8,123 nucleotides of DNA. Source: an uncultured Saprospiraceae bacterium. Lineage in GTDB: Bacteria > Bacteroidota > Bacteroidia > Chitinophagales > Saprospiraceae. Positions 1 to 6,733 of the stretch are shown one piece after another. The position numbers and the translations under genes were made by a program. The DNA lies in the NCBI GenBank assembly GCA_934699305.1, contig CAKUWM010000120.1:1-8123 (forward strand). The letters run 5' to 3'. The notes beneath the pieces are model-generated. The model did not search any database, was not told where the DNA came from, and saw nothing but the letters and a program-made list of their open reading frames with translations. The first letter of the stretch is position 1. Each line of letters opens with the position of its first letter.

Positions 1-275
1 AGGAGTTGATTTTTTAATGAATTTATTTCTAACTCCATTTCTTGAATTTTTTCTATCAAGTGGAAGGCGACATCAATCCCTTCAAAGTTGACTCCCAAGT
101 CATTGTGTAGATTTAATATTTGCTCTAATTTACTTAGTTGTAGCCCGTCCATGTATTCCTCATCATTTTCCTTATAAAATTGTATGAAGTCAAATTCATG
201 AAGTTGTTCTACCATCTTTTCACTTATCTCATAATGGTGGCAGATGGTTTTTACCAAAATATAATTATTATCCAT
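1..275 (-). CDS. cbpM: CbpM-like MerR-family chaperone modulator, C-terminus cut by window edge
   Basis: Translating the minus strand from the ATG at 275-273 gives an uninterrupted 91 codons that run off the left edge. The N-terminus has the pattern ICHHYEIS followed by EQLHEFDFI, a winged-helix-like segment. It continues into LEQILNLHNDLGVNFEGIDV (about residues 50-69) and then a charged helix, about 73-91, predicted to form a coiled coil. This matches the CbpM/MerR-like chaperone modulators that in E. coli bind the J-domain of CbpA and inhibit it. Its position directly after a cbpA-type gene supports the call. The start shares its A with a TAA stop (TAATG) in the extended cbpA frame, which suggests translational coupling. 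A complete family member is about 100 residues, so roughly 10 are probably missing here. The family is clear; a regulatory role is inferred from E. coli. Confidence 0.85.
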   Translation of the reverse strand, partial: MDNNYILVKTICHHYEISEKMVEQLHEFDFIQFYKENDEEYMDGLQLSKLEQILNLHNDLGVNFEGIDVAFHLIEKIQEMELEINSLKNQL

Positions 276-1197
276 TAGTGTCTCAGATTTTTAAGTTGAG
301 TAAATAATTCCTTTTCTTTATCATTGAGGTGAGTTGGATTTGTAATTTCAAATGTTATAATCAGATCGCCATATTGACCATCAGCTTTATATATGGGCAT
401 TCCTTTCCTTTAAGCCTTACTTTGGATCCATTTGTTGTTTCCGGCTTTATCTTAAGTTTTACCTGACCATCAATGGTTTTTACCAGGATTTCTCCTCCTA
501 ATAGTGCAGTATATAGGTCAAGATGGACACTATGATGTAGGTTGGCGCCCTCACGTCTGAAGTGGGTATTATTTTGTATTTCAAATCGGATATATAGGTC
601 GCCGCTTGGTCCGCCATTATGCCCCGGTCCACCCTTTCCGGCTATTTTTATAACTTGACCATTCTCAAGTCCGGCAGGGATGGTTATTCTCAATTTCTGC
701 TGATTGACGTCTATCACCTGTTGTTGAGATTTCAAGGTGTCTGTCAGGTTTAATTGTAACACTGCATTATAGTCTTGACCCTTAAATTTTCGAGCTGTTC
801 TTCCTTGTGTGCCACCACCTCTTCCAAACATAGAGTGAAAAAAGTCAGAAAAATCATCTCCATTGCCAAAGCCTGAATTTTGAAAGTCTCCGAACCCTCC
901 GAATCCACTGGTATCGGAGCCATAAGCACGAGATCCACCTTGTTGTTGCTTCATTTTTTCAATTTCTTCCGCATGCTTCCAATCTTTGCCATATTGGTCA
1001 TACTTTTTGCGGTTTTCTTCATTGGCAAGGACTTCATTGGCCTCGTTTATTTCTTTGAATTTTTTCTCAGCATCTTTATCTCCTGTATTGAGATCCGGGT
1101 GATACTTGCGCGCCAGTTTGCGGTATGCTGATTTGATTTCTTTATTTGAGGCATTCTTATCAACGCCCAAAACCTTATAATAATCAATATATTCCAT
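275..1197 (-). CDS. cbpA: CbpA-type (class B) J-domain co-chaperone, frameshifted near the C-terminus
   Basis: Works with DnaK (Hsp70): the J-domain stimulates its ATPase and the C-terminal domains hold the client. The J-domain covers about residues 4-73 with HPD at 33-35. A Gly/Phe-rich linker spans about 87-129, and beta-sandwich client-binding domains follow from about 140. No CxxCxGxG zinc repeats are present, so this is CbpA/class B rather than DnaJ. The uninterrupted frame is 361-1197 (278 residues). It reads VRLKGKE and then an unrelated tail of about a dozen residues. Moving by one base near 402-403 restores GKGMPIYKADGQYGDL and continues to a stop at 277-275, giving 307 residues, about the length of E. 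coli CbpA (306). That stop overlaps the cbpM start. The defect is a sequencing error, a true mutation or, less likely, recoding. The ATG at 1197 is preferred over the TTG directly before it. Confidence 0.9.
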
Positions 1198-1459
1198 CAA
1201 ATTGATATTTTTATTGGGTAAAGTTTAAAATAAAATTGTTTTTAGTTAATTCCTTTTTTCTTTTAATGTATATTGTTTTCTTTTGTTCATATATTTCCAC
1301 ATAAAGTATAGAAGTGTCAGAAATGAAAAAATGGATATCAAATATAACCCATTTAACTATAGTATTTTTAATAATAAATCCATTAATATAGGTTTTGTTG
1401 TAAAGACGATCAAAATAATTAAGCTTTTCAAAGATAATCTCTTAAAAGGATCTATCTGT

Positions 1460-2230
1460 TTAAGTTTCGTCCCATATACCATTAGACGCCGTTAAGATAA
1501 TTGGTTTTTCTTCCGTAATAAGAATAGTGTGTTCATGTTGAGCCACATAACCACCTTGTGTCCCGACAAGCGACCATCCATCTTTTTCCGCTTTGACATG
1601 AGTGCTTTTAGTTGAAATAAACGTTTCTATTGCGACTACCATGTTTTTCTTGAATTTTCTGATATTCAGTATATCCTTGTAGTTGGCTATTTCGCGTGGA
1701 TCTTCATGAAGACTTTTCCCTATGCCATGTCCATTGAGATTCTTTATTACTTTGAAGCCTTTTGCTTTTGCCTGAGATTCAATAAATCCACCCAAGTTCG
1801 ATATTTTAAGGTCATGACGTATCAAGTCAATTGCGTCTTTTAATACACTTTTGGATGCATTTACCAGGTCAGTCAAATGAAAAATATCCTCTCCTAGAAT
1901 AAAGGAACAGCCATTGTCAGACCAATAACCATCTAATTCGACCGATACGTCTATATTTACCAGATCTCCTGTCTTCAATACTTTATTGGATGATGGAATT
2001 CCATGAGCTGCAACCTCATTGACACTAATACAAGTAAATCCCGGAAACCTATAAGCTAATATTGGCGCAGATCGGGCTCCAAAGTTTTGGAGGATTTCTC
2101 CGCCATATTGATCTACTTCCCTTGTCGTCATTCCGGGTGTACAATAGTCTTTCATTAAGCGTAAGGTCTGCGCTGCTGCTTCACTCGCTCGCTTCATCCC
2201 GATAATTTCCTGATCTGTGCGGATAGTCAT
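1460..2230 (-). CDS. map: Methionine aminopeptidase, type I
   Basis: Removes the initiator methionine from new proteins whose second residue is small; a two-metal cytosolic enzyme. All expected ligands are visible in the 256-residue product: D94 and D105 (in NIDVSVELDGYWSDNG), H168 (NGHGIGKSLHEDP), E202 (AIETF) and E233 (AQHEHTIL). The substrate-site histidines H76 (EVAAHGIPS) and H175 are also present. The D94-D105 spacing equals that in E. coli Map. There is no N-terminal zinc-finger extension. The SDNGCSFILGE stretch resembles, from memory, the second type I enzyme of Bacillus (YflG/MapB) more than E. coli Map, so this could be a paralogue. The ATG at 2230 gives the usual N-terminus (EIIGMKRASEAA). 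It is divergent from the ArsC-like gene and lies 262 bp ahead of cbpA on the same strand. Confidence 0.95.
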   Translation of the reverse strand: MTIRTDQEIIGMKRASEAAAQTLRLMKDYCTPGMTTREVDQYGGEILQNFGARSAPILAYRFPGFTCISVNEVAAHGIPSSNKVLKTGDLVNIDVSVELDGYWSDNGCSFILGEDIFHLTDLVNASKSVLKDAIDLIRHDLKISNLGGFIESQAKAKGFKVIKNLNGHGIGKSLHEDPREIANYKDILNIRKFKKNMVVAIETFISTKSTHVKAEKDGWSLVGTQGGYVAQHEHTILITEEKPIILTASNGIWDET

Positions 2231-2273
2231 TTTAAAGTCATTACGGATAATTAATAGCTAATTTTTAATTTTG

Positions 2274-2303
2274 TTTGCGCTATCACAATACAATATATGT
2301 TTA
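2274..2303 (+). promoter_or_regulatory. Possible promoter for the ArsC-like gene
   Basis: TTTG at 2274-2277 is followed after 18 bp by TATGTTTA at 2296-2303. The second box matches the Bacteroidota -7 consensus TAnnTTTG at five of six fixed positions. The site lies in the 122-bp gap between the divergent map and ArsC-like genes, about 50 bp before the ATG at 2353. No equally good match was found in the opposite direction for map. A match like this can occur by chance in AT-rich DNA. Confidence 0.35.
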
Positions 2304-2352
2304 AATATGAACTTTGGGATAGGAAATTGATAACATAAAAAAAACTTGGCAA

Positions 2353-2715
2353 ATGATAACTTTATATGGCATACCGAATTGTAATACGGTAAAAAAATCT
2401 CGTACATGGCTTGAAAACCACGGAATAGAATACGCTTTTTACGACTACAAGAAGCTTGGAGTGGACGAGGAAAAATTGAAACAATGGTTGAAACAAATTT
2501 CTCTTGATCGACTTATGAACAGGCAAGGTCTAACATATAGGAAACTTTCAGATGAAGACAAGGCCCAAAGTAATATTGTGGATTATGCTATCGGGCTTAT
2601 GTCAACTCAACCCTCAATAATAAAGCGACCTCTTATTGAGAATGAAAAGGGGGAAATTTTGACATTGGGGTTTGATGAAGTGGAGTACGGTGAAGTTTTT
2701 ATTCGTAAAAAATAG
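2353..2715 (+). CDS. ArsC/Spx/YffB-family thioredoxin-fold protein
   Basis: The 120-residue product begins MITLYGIPNCNTVKKSRTWL, the N-terminus of the ArsC/Spx family. It has a single cysteine at position 10 where glutaredoxins have CxxC. Later blocks NRQGLTYRKL (about 57-66) and SIIKRPLIE (about 88-96) are the usual family motifs, and the length is close to E. coli YffB (about 118). The closest resemblance is to the YffB subgroup, which is often labelled arsenate reductase-like. Its real substrate is uncertain; a glutathione- or thiol-linked reductase role is only inferred. No arsR, arsB or acr3 gene is nearby, so an arsenic-resistance role has no support from context. A Spx-type transcription role is less likely because there is no N-terminal CxxC. 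It stands alone, with gaps on both sides. Confidence 0.88.
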   Translation: MITLYGIPNCNTVKKSRTWLENHGIEYAFYDYKKLGVDEEKLKQWLKQISLDRLMNRQGLTYRKLSDEDKAQSNIVDYAIGLMSTQPSIIKRPLIENEKGEILTLGFDEVEYGEVFIRKK

Positions 2716-3065
2716 TAGAGAAAAGATTCACCTCCAACTTAAAGTCCAAAGTTTTAAAACGATGATCAGAAAATAGAATACCGGAAGTAGTGGTATTTAA
2801 ATTATTGGGTAATTGTTGAGGTGTATATCAGATTTTAATCCTATTTCAATGAAAATGATATTATTCAAGGCAAAGTATTTGTTTTTTTCAAAGAATTATT
2901 AGAAAAATTCCGGATGAAAAAGAAATAATAAAAGTATTTGAAACGACCCGAAATTATAAAATCTAATTTGGCAATATGTATAGAATGCCATATAAACACA
3001 CGTTAACTAAAAGGAAAGCAGGCAAAGGAAAAAAGAAATAGAAGAGGATAAGAGGCAAACACGAG
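2716..3065. other. Gene-free AT-rich spacer before the S10 operon
   Basis: No reading frame here looks like a protein: frames are short, of biased composition and without recognisable motifs. No tRNA-like or other structured RNA was seen by eye. Two local features stand out. One is a short inverted repeat, TGGCA-N12-TGCCA, at 2969-2990. The other is a purine-rich stretch on the plus strand at 3009-3072, with 57 purines in 64 bases. No convincing terminator (a GC-rich stem followed by a T run) follows the ArsC-like gene. The spacer is where fusA or other str-operon genes often sit in related bacteria, but none is present. Confidence 0.6.
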
Positions 3066-3102
3066 AAAAAAGTAAAATATTTTGTAAAAAAACTTGAAAA
3101 AA
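3066..3102 (+). promoter_or_regulatory. Phased A-tracts (possible UP-like element) upstream of the S10 promoter
   Basis: Runs of six, seven and six A's are centred near 3068.5, 3089 and 3099.5. An AAAATATTTT block is centred near 3079. The centres are therefore about 10 bp apart, one helical turn, which is the arrangement that bends DNA. The block ends two bases before the proposed -33 element. An upstream activating element for a strongly expressed ribosomal operon is a reasonable inference, but it is not shown by sequence alone. Confidence 0.4.
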
Positions 3103-3104
3103 TA

Positions 3105-3134
3105 TTGCCACTATTAAAATGTTTTATACCTTTG
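3105..3134 (+). promoter_or_regulatory. Main promoter of the S10 ribosomal protein operon
   Basis: TTG at 3105-3107 (within ATTG) lies 19 bp ahead of TACCTTTG at 3127-3134. The latter is an exact match to the Bacteroidota primary-sigma -7 consensus TAnnTTTG, and the spacing is as expected. Transcription would start near 3139-3142, giving a leader of about 45 nt before the rpsJ ATG. A leader this short is unlikely to hold an L4-binding attenuator like the one in the E. coli S10 leader. If feedback control exists here, it must use another element. Confidence 0.75.
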
Positions 3135-3185
3135 CGCCACTTTAAGAAGAAAACAGAGAACATCCACATATAATTTAATTAGGAT

Positions 3186-3494
3186 ATGAATCAGAAAATT
3201 AGAATTAAACTTCGTTCTTATGACCACAATCTAGTGGACATTTCTACGGAGAAAATAGTTAAGACAGTCCGCTCAAGCGGTGCTGTTGTAACGGGTCCGA
3301 TTCCGCTGCCTACCGAGAAAAAAATGTTTACCGTGTTGCGCTCGCCGCACGTGAATAAGAAATCTCGAGAGCAGTTTTCAATGCGTACCCACAAACGTTT
3401 GATTGAGATATATACTCCAACGCAGAAAACCGTAGATGCTCTTTCGAGATTGGAACTGCCAAGTGGTGTCGATATCCAGGTCAAGTTGACATAA
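3186..3494 (+). CDS. rpsJ: 30S ribosomal protein S10
   Basis: Component of the 30S head and, in many bacteria, the NusE partner of NusB in antitermination. The 102-residue product has the standard length. It carries the family blocks [10 protein letters not shown] (about 5-14), [10 protein letters not shown] (37-46), the long basic loop ending [14 protein letters not shown] (66-79) and [10 protein letters not shown] (91-100). It is the first gene of the operon and follows the promoter at 3105-3134 by about 50 bp. The sequence before the ATG is AGGAT, which is too close to serve as a normal Shine-Dalgarno site. An unusually long 83-bp gap separates it from rplC. It is intact, with nothing odd in the protein. 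Confidence 0.98.
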   Translation: MNQKIRIKLRSYDHNLVDISTEKIVKTVRSSGAVVTGPIPLPTEKKMFTVLRSPHVNKKSREQFSMRTHKRLIEIYTPTQKTVDALSRLELPSGVDIQVKLT

Positions 3495-3535
3495 TAAGGA
3501 TAAATTCATTTTTTAATAAAATAAAGCGGTAGCAT

Positions 3536-3553
3536 TGAGGATTGGCATCCTTA
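3536..3553 (+). promoter_or_regulatory. Hairpin in the rpsJ-rplC gap
   Basis: TGAGGAT (3536-3542) can pair with ATCCTTA (3547-3553) around a TGGC loop: seven base pairs including one G-U. It ends 24 nt before the rplC GTG start, inside the 83-bp gap. No T run follows closely, so it does not look like a classical terminator. It may influence rplC translation, mark mRNA processing or be incidental. Confidence 0.35.
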
Positions 3554-3577
3554 TGTACCTTATTAAATAATATTGTC

Positions 3578-4207
3578 GTGAACGGAATAATTGGAAAGAA
3601 ATTAGGCATGACCAGTGTGTTTGACTCCAATGGCAACTATGTTGCTTGTACAGTCATAGAAGCTGGACCTTGTGTAGTTACACAGGTGAAAAATGTCGAA
3701 ACGGATGGTTACAAGGCATTGCAGATAGCATTTGGTGACGTCAAAGCTTCAAGTGTTTCTAAGCAATTGACCGGCCACTTTGCTAAAGCAGGAATCGATC
3801 CTCTTAAGACTGTGGTTGAATTGCGTGATTCTGACTTAACTAAATCTTTGGGCGAGGTTATCGAAATTGCCGATGTGCTTACTGAAGGAGATAAAGTAGA
3901 TGTTCTTGGATTGACTAAAGGAAAAGGTTTCCAAGGTGTTGTAAAGCGACACGGATTTAGCGGTGTAGGTCAGGCTACACACGGTCAACATAACCGATTA
4001 AGAGCTCCCGGTTCCGTAGGCGCATCCTCTTACCCTTCAAAAGTTTTCAAGGGTATGCGTATGGGTGGTCAGACCGGTAACACAAATGTGAAGATCAAAA
4101 ACCTGAAGGTATTGAAAATATTTTCTGAACAGAATCTGGTACTCGTTAAAGGAGCAATACCCGGACATAAAGGTTCTGTCGTAATCATTGAAAGTCTTAA
4201 GAAATGA
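3578..4207 (+). CDS. rplC: 50S ribosomal protein L3
   Basis: Early 50S assembly protein that reaches toward the peptidyl-transferase centre. The start is taken as GTG at 3578, giving (M)[14 protein letters not shown] and 209 residues, the same length as E. coli L3. The same frame is open to a TTG at 3542, but the extra 12 residues match nothing in the family and overlap the hairpin, so they are rejected. Family blocks include [26 protein letters not shown] (about 110-127), ATHGQHNR and [15 protein letters not shown]. The glutamine methylated by PrmB in E. coli (Q150 in GQNQ) aligns with serine here (GASSYP), so that modification is not expected. The stop overlaps the rplD start as ATGA, which suggests translational coupling. 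Confidence 0.95.
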   Translation: MNGIIGKKLGMTSVFDSNGNYVACTVIEAGPCVVTQVKNVETDGYKALQIAFGDVKASSVSKQLTGHFAKAGIDPLKTVVELRDSDLTKSLGEVIEIADVLTEGDKVDVLGLTKGKGFQGVVKRHGFSGVGQATHGQHNRLRAPGSVGASSYPSKVFKGMRMGGQTGNTNVKIKNLKVLKIFSEQNLVLVKGAIPGHKGSVVIIESLKK

Positions 4208-4827
4208 AACTGGATATATTAACTAAGACAGGAGAGTCAACAGGACGCTCATTTGAATTCTCAGCAGAGTTACTTGGTGAAGCACCAAGCGAACATGCTG
4301 TATATCTTGCTGTAAAAGCGTATTTGGCTAATCAACGACAAGGTACCCATAGTGCTAAAGAACGTAGTGAGCTTTCCGGTTCTACACGTAAACTGCATAA
4401 GCAAAAAGGTACAGGTGGTTCACGTAAAGGTAGCATTAAGTCAGGTGTTTTGCATGGTGGAGCACGTATTCATGGACCTCGCCCTCGTAACTATAGCCAA
4501 GACTTGAACCGTAAAGTGAAAAAAGTCGCTCGCCGCTCAGCATTAGTTGATAAATTGCTCAACAACAAAGTCATCATAGTAGAAGATTTTACCTTTGATG
4601 CACCAAAGACTAAAGAATTAGTAGGTATATTCAGCGCCTTGAAGGCCAATAGAAAACCTTTGCTCGTTACTAGTGAATTGAACAAAAATGTTTATTTGTC
4701 AGGTCGTAACTTGGAAAAAACAGACGTTACTTTCGCCGACGAATTGAATGTATATAATCTGTTGAAAGCTGATTCTGTCATTCTATTTGAAGGAGCAGTT
4801 GAAAAAATAGTAAAATCCATTGCTTAA
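4204..4827 (+). CDS. rplD: 50S ribosomal protein L4
   Basis: Globular domain on the 50S surface plus a long loop lining the exit tunnel. The 207-residue product has the family length. The basic tunnel loop lies at about residues 57-99: [18 protein letters not shown], then [20 protein letters not shown]. The segment [21 protein letters not shown] leads into the Rossmann-like half. In E. coli L4 also represses its own operon by binding the S10 leader; the leader here is too short for the same structure, so autoregulation is uncertain. Its ATG overlaps the rplC stop by four bases, and rplW follows after 19 bp. The protein appears intact. Confidence 0.97.
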   Translation: MKLDILTKTGESTGRSFEFSAELLGEAPSEHAVYLAVKAYLANQRQGTHSAKERSELSGSTRKLHKQKGTGGSRKGSIKSGVLHGGARIHGPRPRNYSQDLNRKVKKVARRSALVDKLLNNKVIIVEDFTFDAPKTKELVGIFSALKANRKPLLVTSELNKNVYLSGRNLEKTDVTFADELNVYNLLKADSVILFEGAVEKIVKSIA

Positions 4828-4846
4828 TCATAAATAAAGCATAATC

Positions 4847-5149
4847 ATGATTCACAATATATTAGTTAGACCGATTATTACTGAAAAGGCCAATGACCTG
4901 TCTAATCTTGGAAAATATACCTTCGTTGTAGCTAAGAAAGCTAACAAAATCGAGATAGGTAAGGCCATTGAAAAAATGTATAACGTCAACGTTGCGTCAG
5001 TCAATACATTTGTTATGCCGGTAAAAGTGATTACCCGTAATGGACGATCAGGCCTAATGAGAGGTGTTAAATCTGCCTACAAAAAAGCAGTTGTTACACT
5101 TGCCCCTGGCGAAACAATAGATATATTCCAAGGAAATAACGAAGAATAA
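4847..5149 (+). CDS. rplW: 50S ribosomal protein L23
   Basis: Sits at the tunnel exit and is the docking site for trigger factor and the signal recognition particle. The 100-residue product opens with ILVRPIITEKAN, the L23 signature region. It continues YTFVVAKKANKIEIGKAIEK (about 24-43) and YNVNVASVNTFVMP (about 45-58), followed by a basic loop with GLMRGVKSAYKKAVVTL. The acidic C-terminus (FQGNNEE) and overall length fit bacterial L23. It is 19 bp after rplD and 33 bp before rplB. The start has no Shine-Dalgarno match (AGCATAATC before ATG). Confidence 0.96.
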   Translation: MIHNILVRPIITEKANDLSNLGKYTFVVAKKANKIEIGKAIEKMYNVNVASVNTFVMPVKVITRNGRSGLMRGVKSAYKKAVVTLAPGETIDIFQGNNEE

Positions 5150-5182
5150 ACCCTAATTTAAATTATTAAACGGTAGGCTACT

Positions 5183-6010
5183 ATGGCACTTAAGAAATAT
5201 AATCCGATTACACCAGGCACAAGATACAGAATAGGGAATGCTTATGCAGAAATTACTTCTGATACACCTGAGAAGTCGTTGACTACTGACCTCAAGAAAT
5301 CAGGCGGTCGTAATCATGACGGTAAGATGACCATGCGTCAACGAGGTGGTGGACATAAGAGAAAGTATCGTGTCATCGATTTTAAAAGAAATAAAGATGG
5401 TGTGCCTGCTAAAGTGGCAACCATAGAGTATGATCCAAATAGAACAGCTTTTATCGCACTATTGAATTATGCTGACGGTGAAAAAAGATATATCATCGCT
5501 CCTAAAACATTGACTGTTGGTTCAACCGTCATCAGTGGAAAAGGAGTTGCAATAGAGCCGGGTAATGCAATGACATTGAAAGACGTGCCTCTGGGTGCTG
5601 AAATTCATGCAATAGAGATGCAGCCGGGCAAAGGTGCGGCTATGGCAAGAAGTGCCGGCTCTTATGCAGTGATGGTAGGAAAAGAAGAGAAATATGCCGT
5701 TATTAAGTTGCCTTCCGGTGAAATAAGAAGAATTTTACTGACATGCCGTGCAACAATCGGCATAGCATCCAATCAAGATCATAGCTTAACAGTACTTGGA
5801 AAAGCTGGTCGTAAAGTTTGGAAAGGTAGAAGACCACGTGTAAGAGGTGTTGCTATGAACCCGGTTGATCACCCGATGGGTGGTGGTGAAGGTAGAGCAT
5901 CAGGTGGACACCCTATCTCTCGTACCGGAATCATGGCAAAAGGTCAAAAAACAAGAAATGTCAATAAGAAAAGCTCTGCTTTGATTATTTCAAGACGAAA
6001 ATCTAAATAA
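5183..6010 (+). CDS. rplB: 50S ribosomal protein L2
   Basis: Large rRNA-binding protein needed for subunit association and peptidyl-transferase activity. The 275-residue product is standard in length. It shows [20 protein letters not shown] (about 41-60), [19 protein letters not shown] (69-87), the KOW-like middle and the C-terminal [18 protein letters not shown] (221-238). H230 corresponds to the conserved His229 of E. coli. The residue two further on is Met (M232) where E. coli has His; Met is what I recall for Bacteroidota L2. The C-terminal basic tail ends SRRKSK. GTAGG sits five bases before the ATG, the nearest thing to a ribosome-binding site in this operon. Confidence 0.98.
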   Translation: MALKKYNPITPGTRYRIGNAYAEITSDTPEKSLTTDLKKSGGRNHDGKMTMRQRGGGHKRKYRVIDFKRNKDGVPAKVATIEYDPNRTAFIALLNYADGEKRYIIAPKTLTVGSTVISGKGVAIEPGNAMTLKDVPLGAEIHAIEMQPGKGAAMARSAGSYAVMVGKEEKYAVIKLPSGEIRRILLTCRATIGIASNQDHSLTVLGKAGRKVWKGRRPRVRGVAMNPVDHPMGGGEGRASGGHPISRTGIMAKGQKTRNVNKKSSALIISRRKSK

Positions 6011-6036
6011 TAACCGAAATCTGAAATATTAGCATT

Positions 6037-6303
6037 ATGGCTAGATCGTTAAAGAAAGGTCCTTATGTACACTACGCCCTGCTTGCAAAAATAGCAAAGG
6101 CCAAAGAATCAACCAAAAAGTCTGTGATCAAAACCTGGTCCCGTGCTTCAATGATTATACCTGATATGGTAGGAGAAACCATAGCTGTACATAATGGTAA
6201 AACTTTTGTTCCTGTGTTTGTAACAGAAAATATGGTGGGACACAAATTAGGAGAATTTTCTCCGACTCGTAACTTCAGAGGTCACGGAGGTAAAAAGAAA
6301 TAA
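6037..6303 (+). CDS. rpsS: 30S ribosomal protein S19
   Basis: 30S head protein that, with S13, contacts the A-site tRNA region. The 88-residue product starts [19 protein letters not shown]. It contains [16 protein letters not shown] (about 31-46), the signature [21 protein letters not shown] (about 49-69) and [19 protein letters not shown] at the C-terminus, all canonical. It is 26 bp after rplB and 39 bp before rplV. The protein is intact and shows nothing unusual. Confidence 0.98.
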   Translation: MARSLKKGPYVHYALLAKIAKAKESTKKSVIKTWSRASMIIPDMVGETIAVHNGKTFVPVFVTENMVGHKLGEFSPTRNFRGHGGKKK

Positions 6304-6342
6304 TTGTTAAATAGAAAGTAGTCTTTTCTAAATCATAAAACA

Positions 6343-6702
6343 ATGGAAGCACAAGCTAAATATCGAAATATCAAAGGATCAGAGCGAAAGATGCGCTTGG
6401 TCGTTGATATGGTTAGAGGAAAAAATGTGGGACAAGCTCTTGCAATCCTGAAACACACTCCTCGGTCAGCAGCGCATTATGTCCACAAGACATTATTATC
6501 AGCTATAGCTAACTGGGAACAAAAATCGGGTATAGAATCAGGCGTCGATAGCCATGGATTATATGTCAAGACAGCATTCGTCGATGGCGCAGGCATGTTG
6601 AAAAGATTTCAGCCGGCTCCACACGGTAGAGCTCATAGAATCAGAAAAAGATCCTGTCACTTAACTATCATTATTGATAGCAAAGTTGCAGTAGAAAATT
6701 AA
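6343..6702 (+). CDS. rplV: 50S ribosomal protein L22
   Basis: Binds all six 23S rRNA domains early in assembly, and its extended beta-hairpin lines the exit tunnel. The 119-residue product has KYRNIKGSERKMRLVVDMVRG (about 6-26) and ALAILKHTPRSAAHYVHKTL (about 32-51). The hairpin is GMLKRFQPAPHGRAHRIRKR (about 84-103), followed by SCHLTIIID. This hairpin is the site of macrolide-resistance changes in other bacteria; here it looks wild type. It is 39 bp after rpsS and 31 bp before rpsC. An A-rich sequence without Shine-Dalgarno precedes the ATG. Confidence 0.97.
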   Translation: MEAQAKYRNIKGSERKMRLVVDMVRGKNVGQALAILKHTPRSAAHYVHKTLLSAIANWEQKSGIESGVDSHGLYVKTAFVDGAGMLKRFQPAPHGRAHRIRKRSCHLTIIIDSKVAVEN

Positions 6703-6733
6703 TACCATCATTTAATTATAAATAACCATTTTC

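Noticed and set aside
1198..1200. TTG as the cbpA start
   Set aside because: It adds one residue directly before an ATG; the ATG at 1197 is the simpler choice.
1283..1495. Plus-strand open frame of 70 codons
   Set aside because: AT-driven composition, no family motif, and it overlaps the 3' end of map on the other strand.
2736..2760. AACTT-N8-AAGTT repeat and GTTTTAAAAC palindrome after the ArsC-like gene as a terminator
   Set aside because: Weak AT-only stems with no T run after them.
2842..2930. Short plus-strand frame in the spacer (about 27 codons around ENDIIQGKVFVFFKELLEKF), possible gene remnant
   Set aside because: No start codon in frame, stops on both sides, and no recognisable family.
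2963..3169. Minus-strand 68-codon frame rich in Phe/Leu that looks like a membrane peptide
   Set aside because: It is the complement of the purine-rich tract and covers the S10 promoter; the hydrophobicity follows from base composition.
3181..3185. AGGAT before rpsJ as a Shine-Dalgarno site
   Set aside because: Only about two bases from the ATG; Bacteroidota generally do not rely on such sites.
3542..3577. Upstream TTG start for rplC adding 12 residues
   Set aside because: The extra residues have no counterpart in L3, and the GTG at 3578 gives the standard N-terminus.
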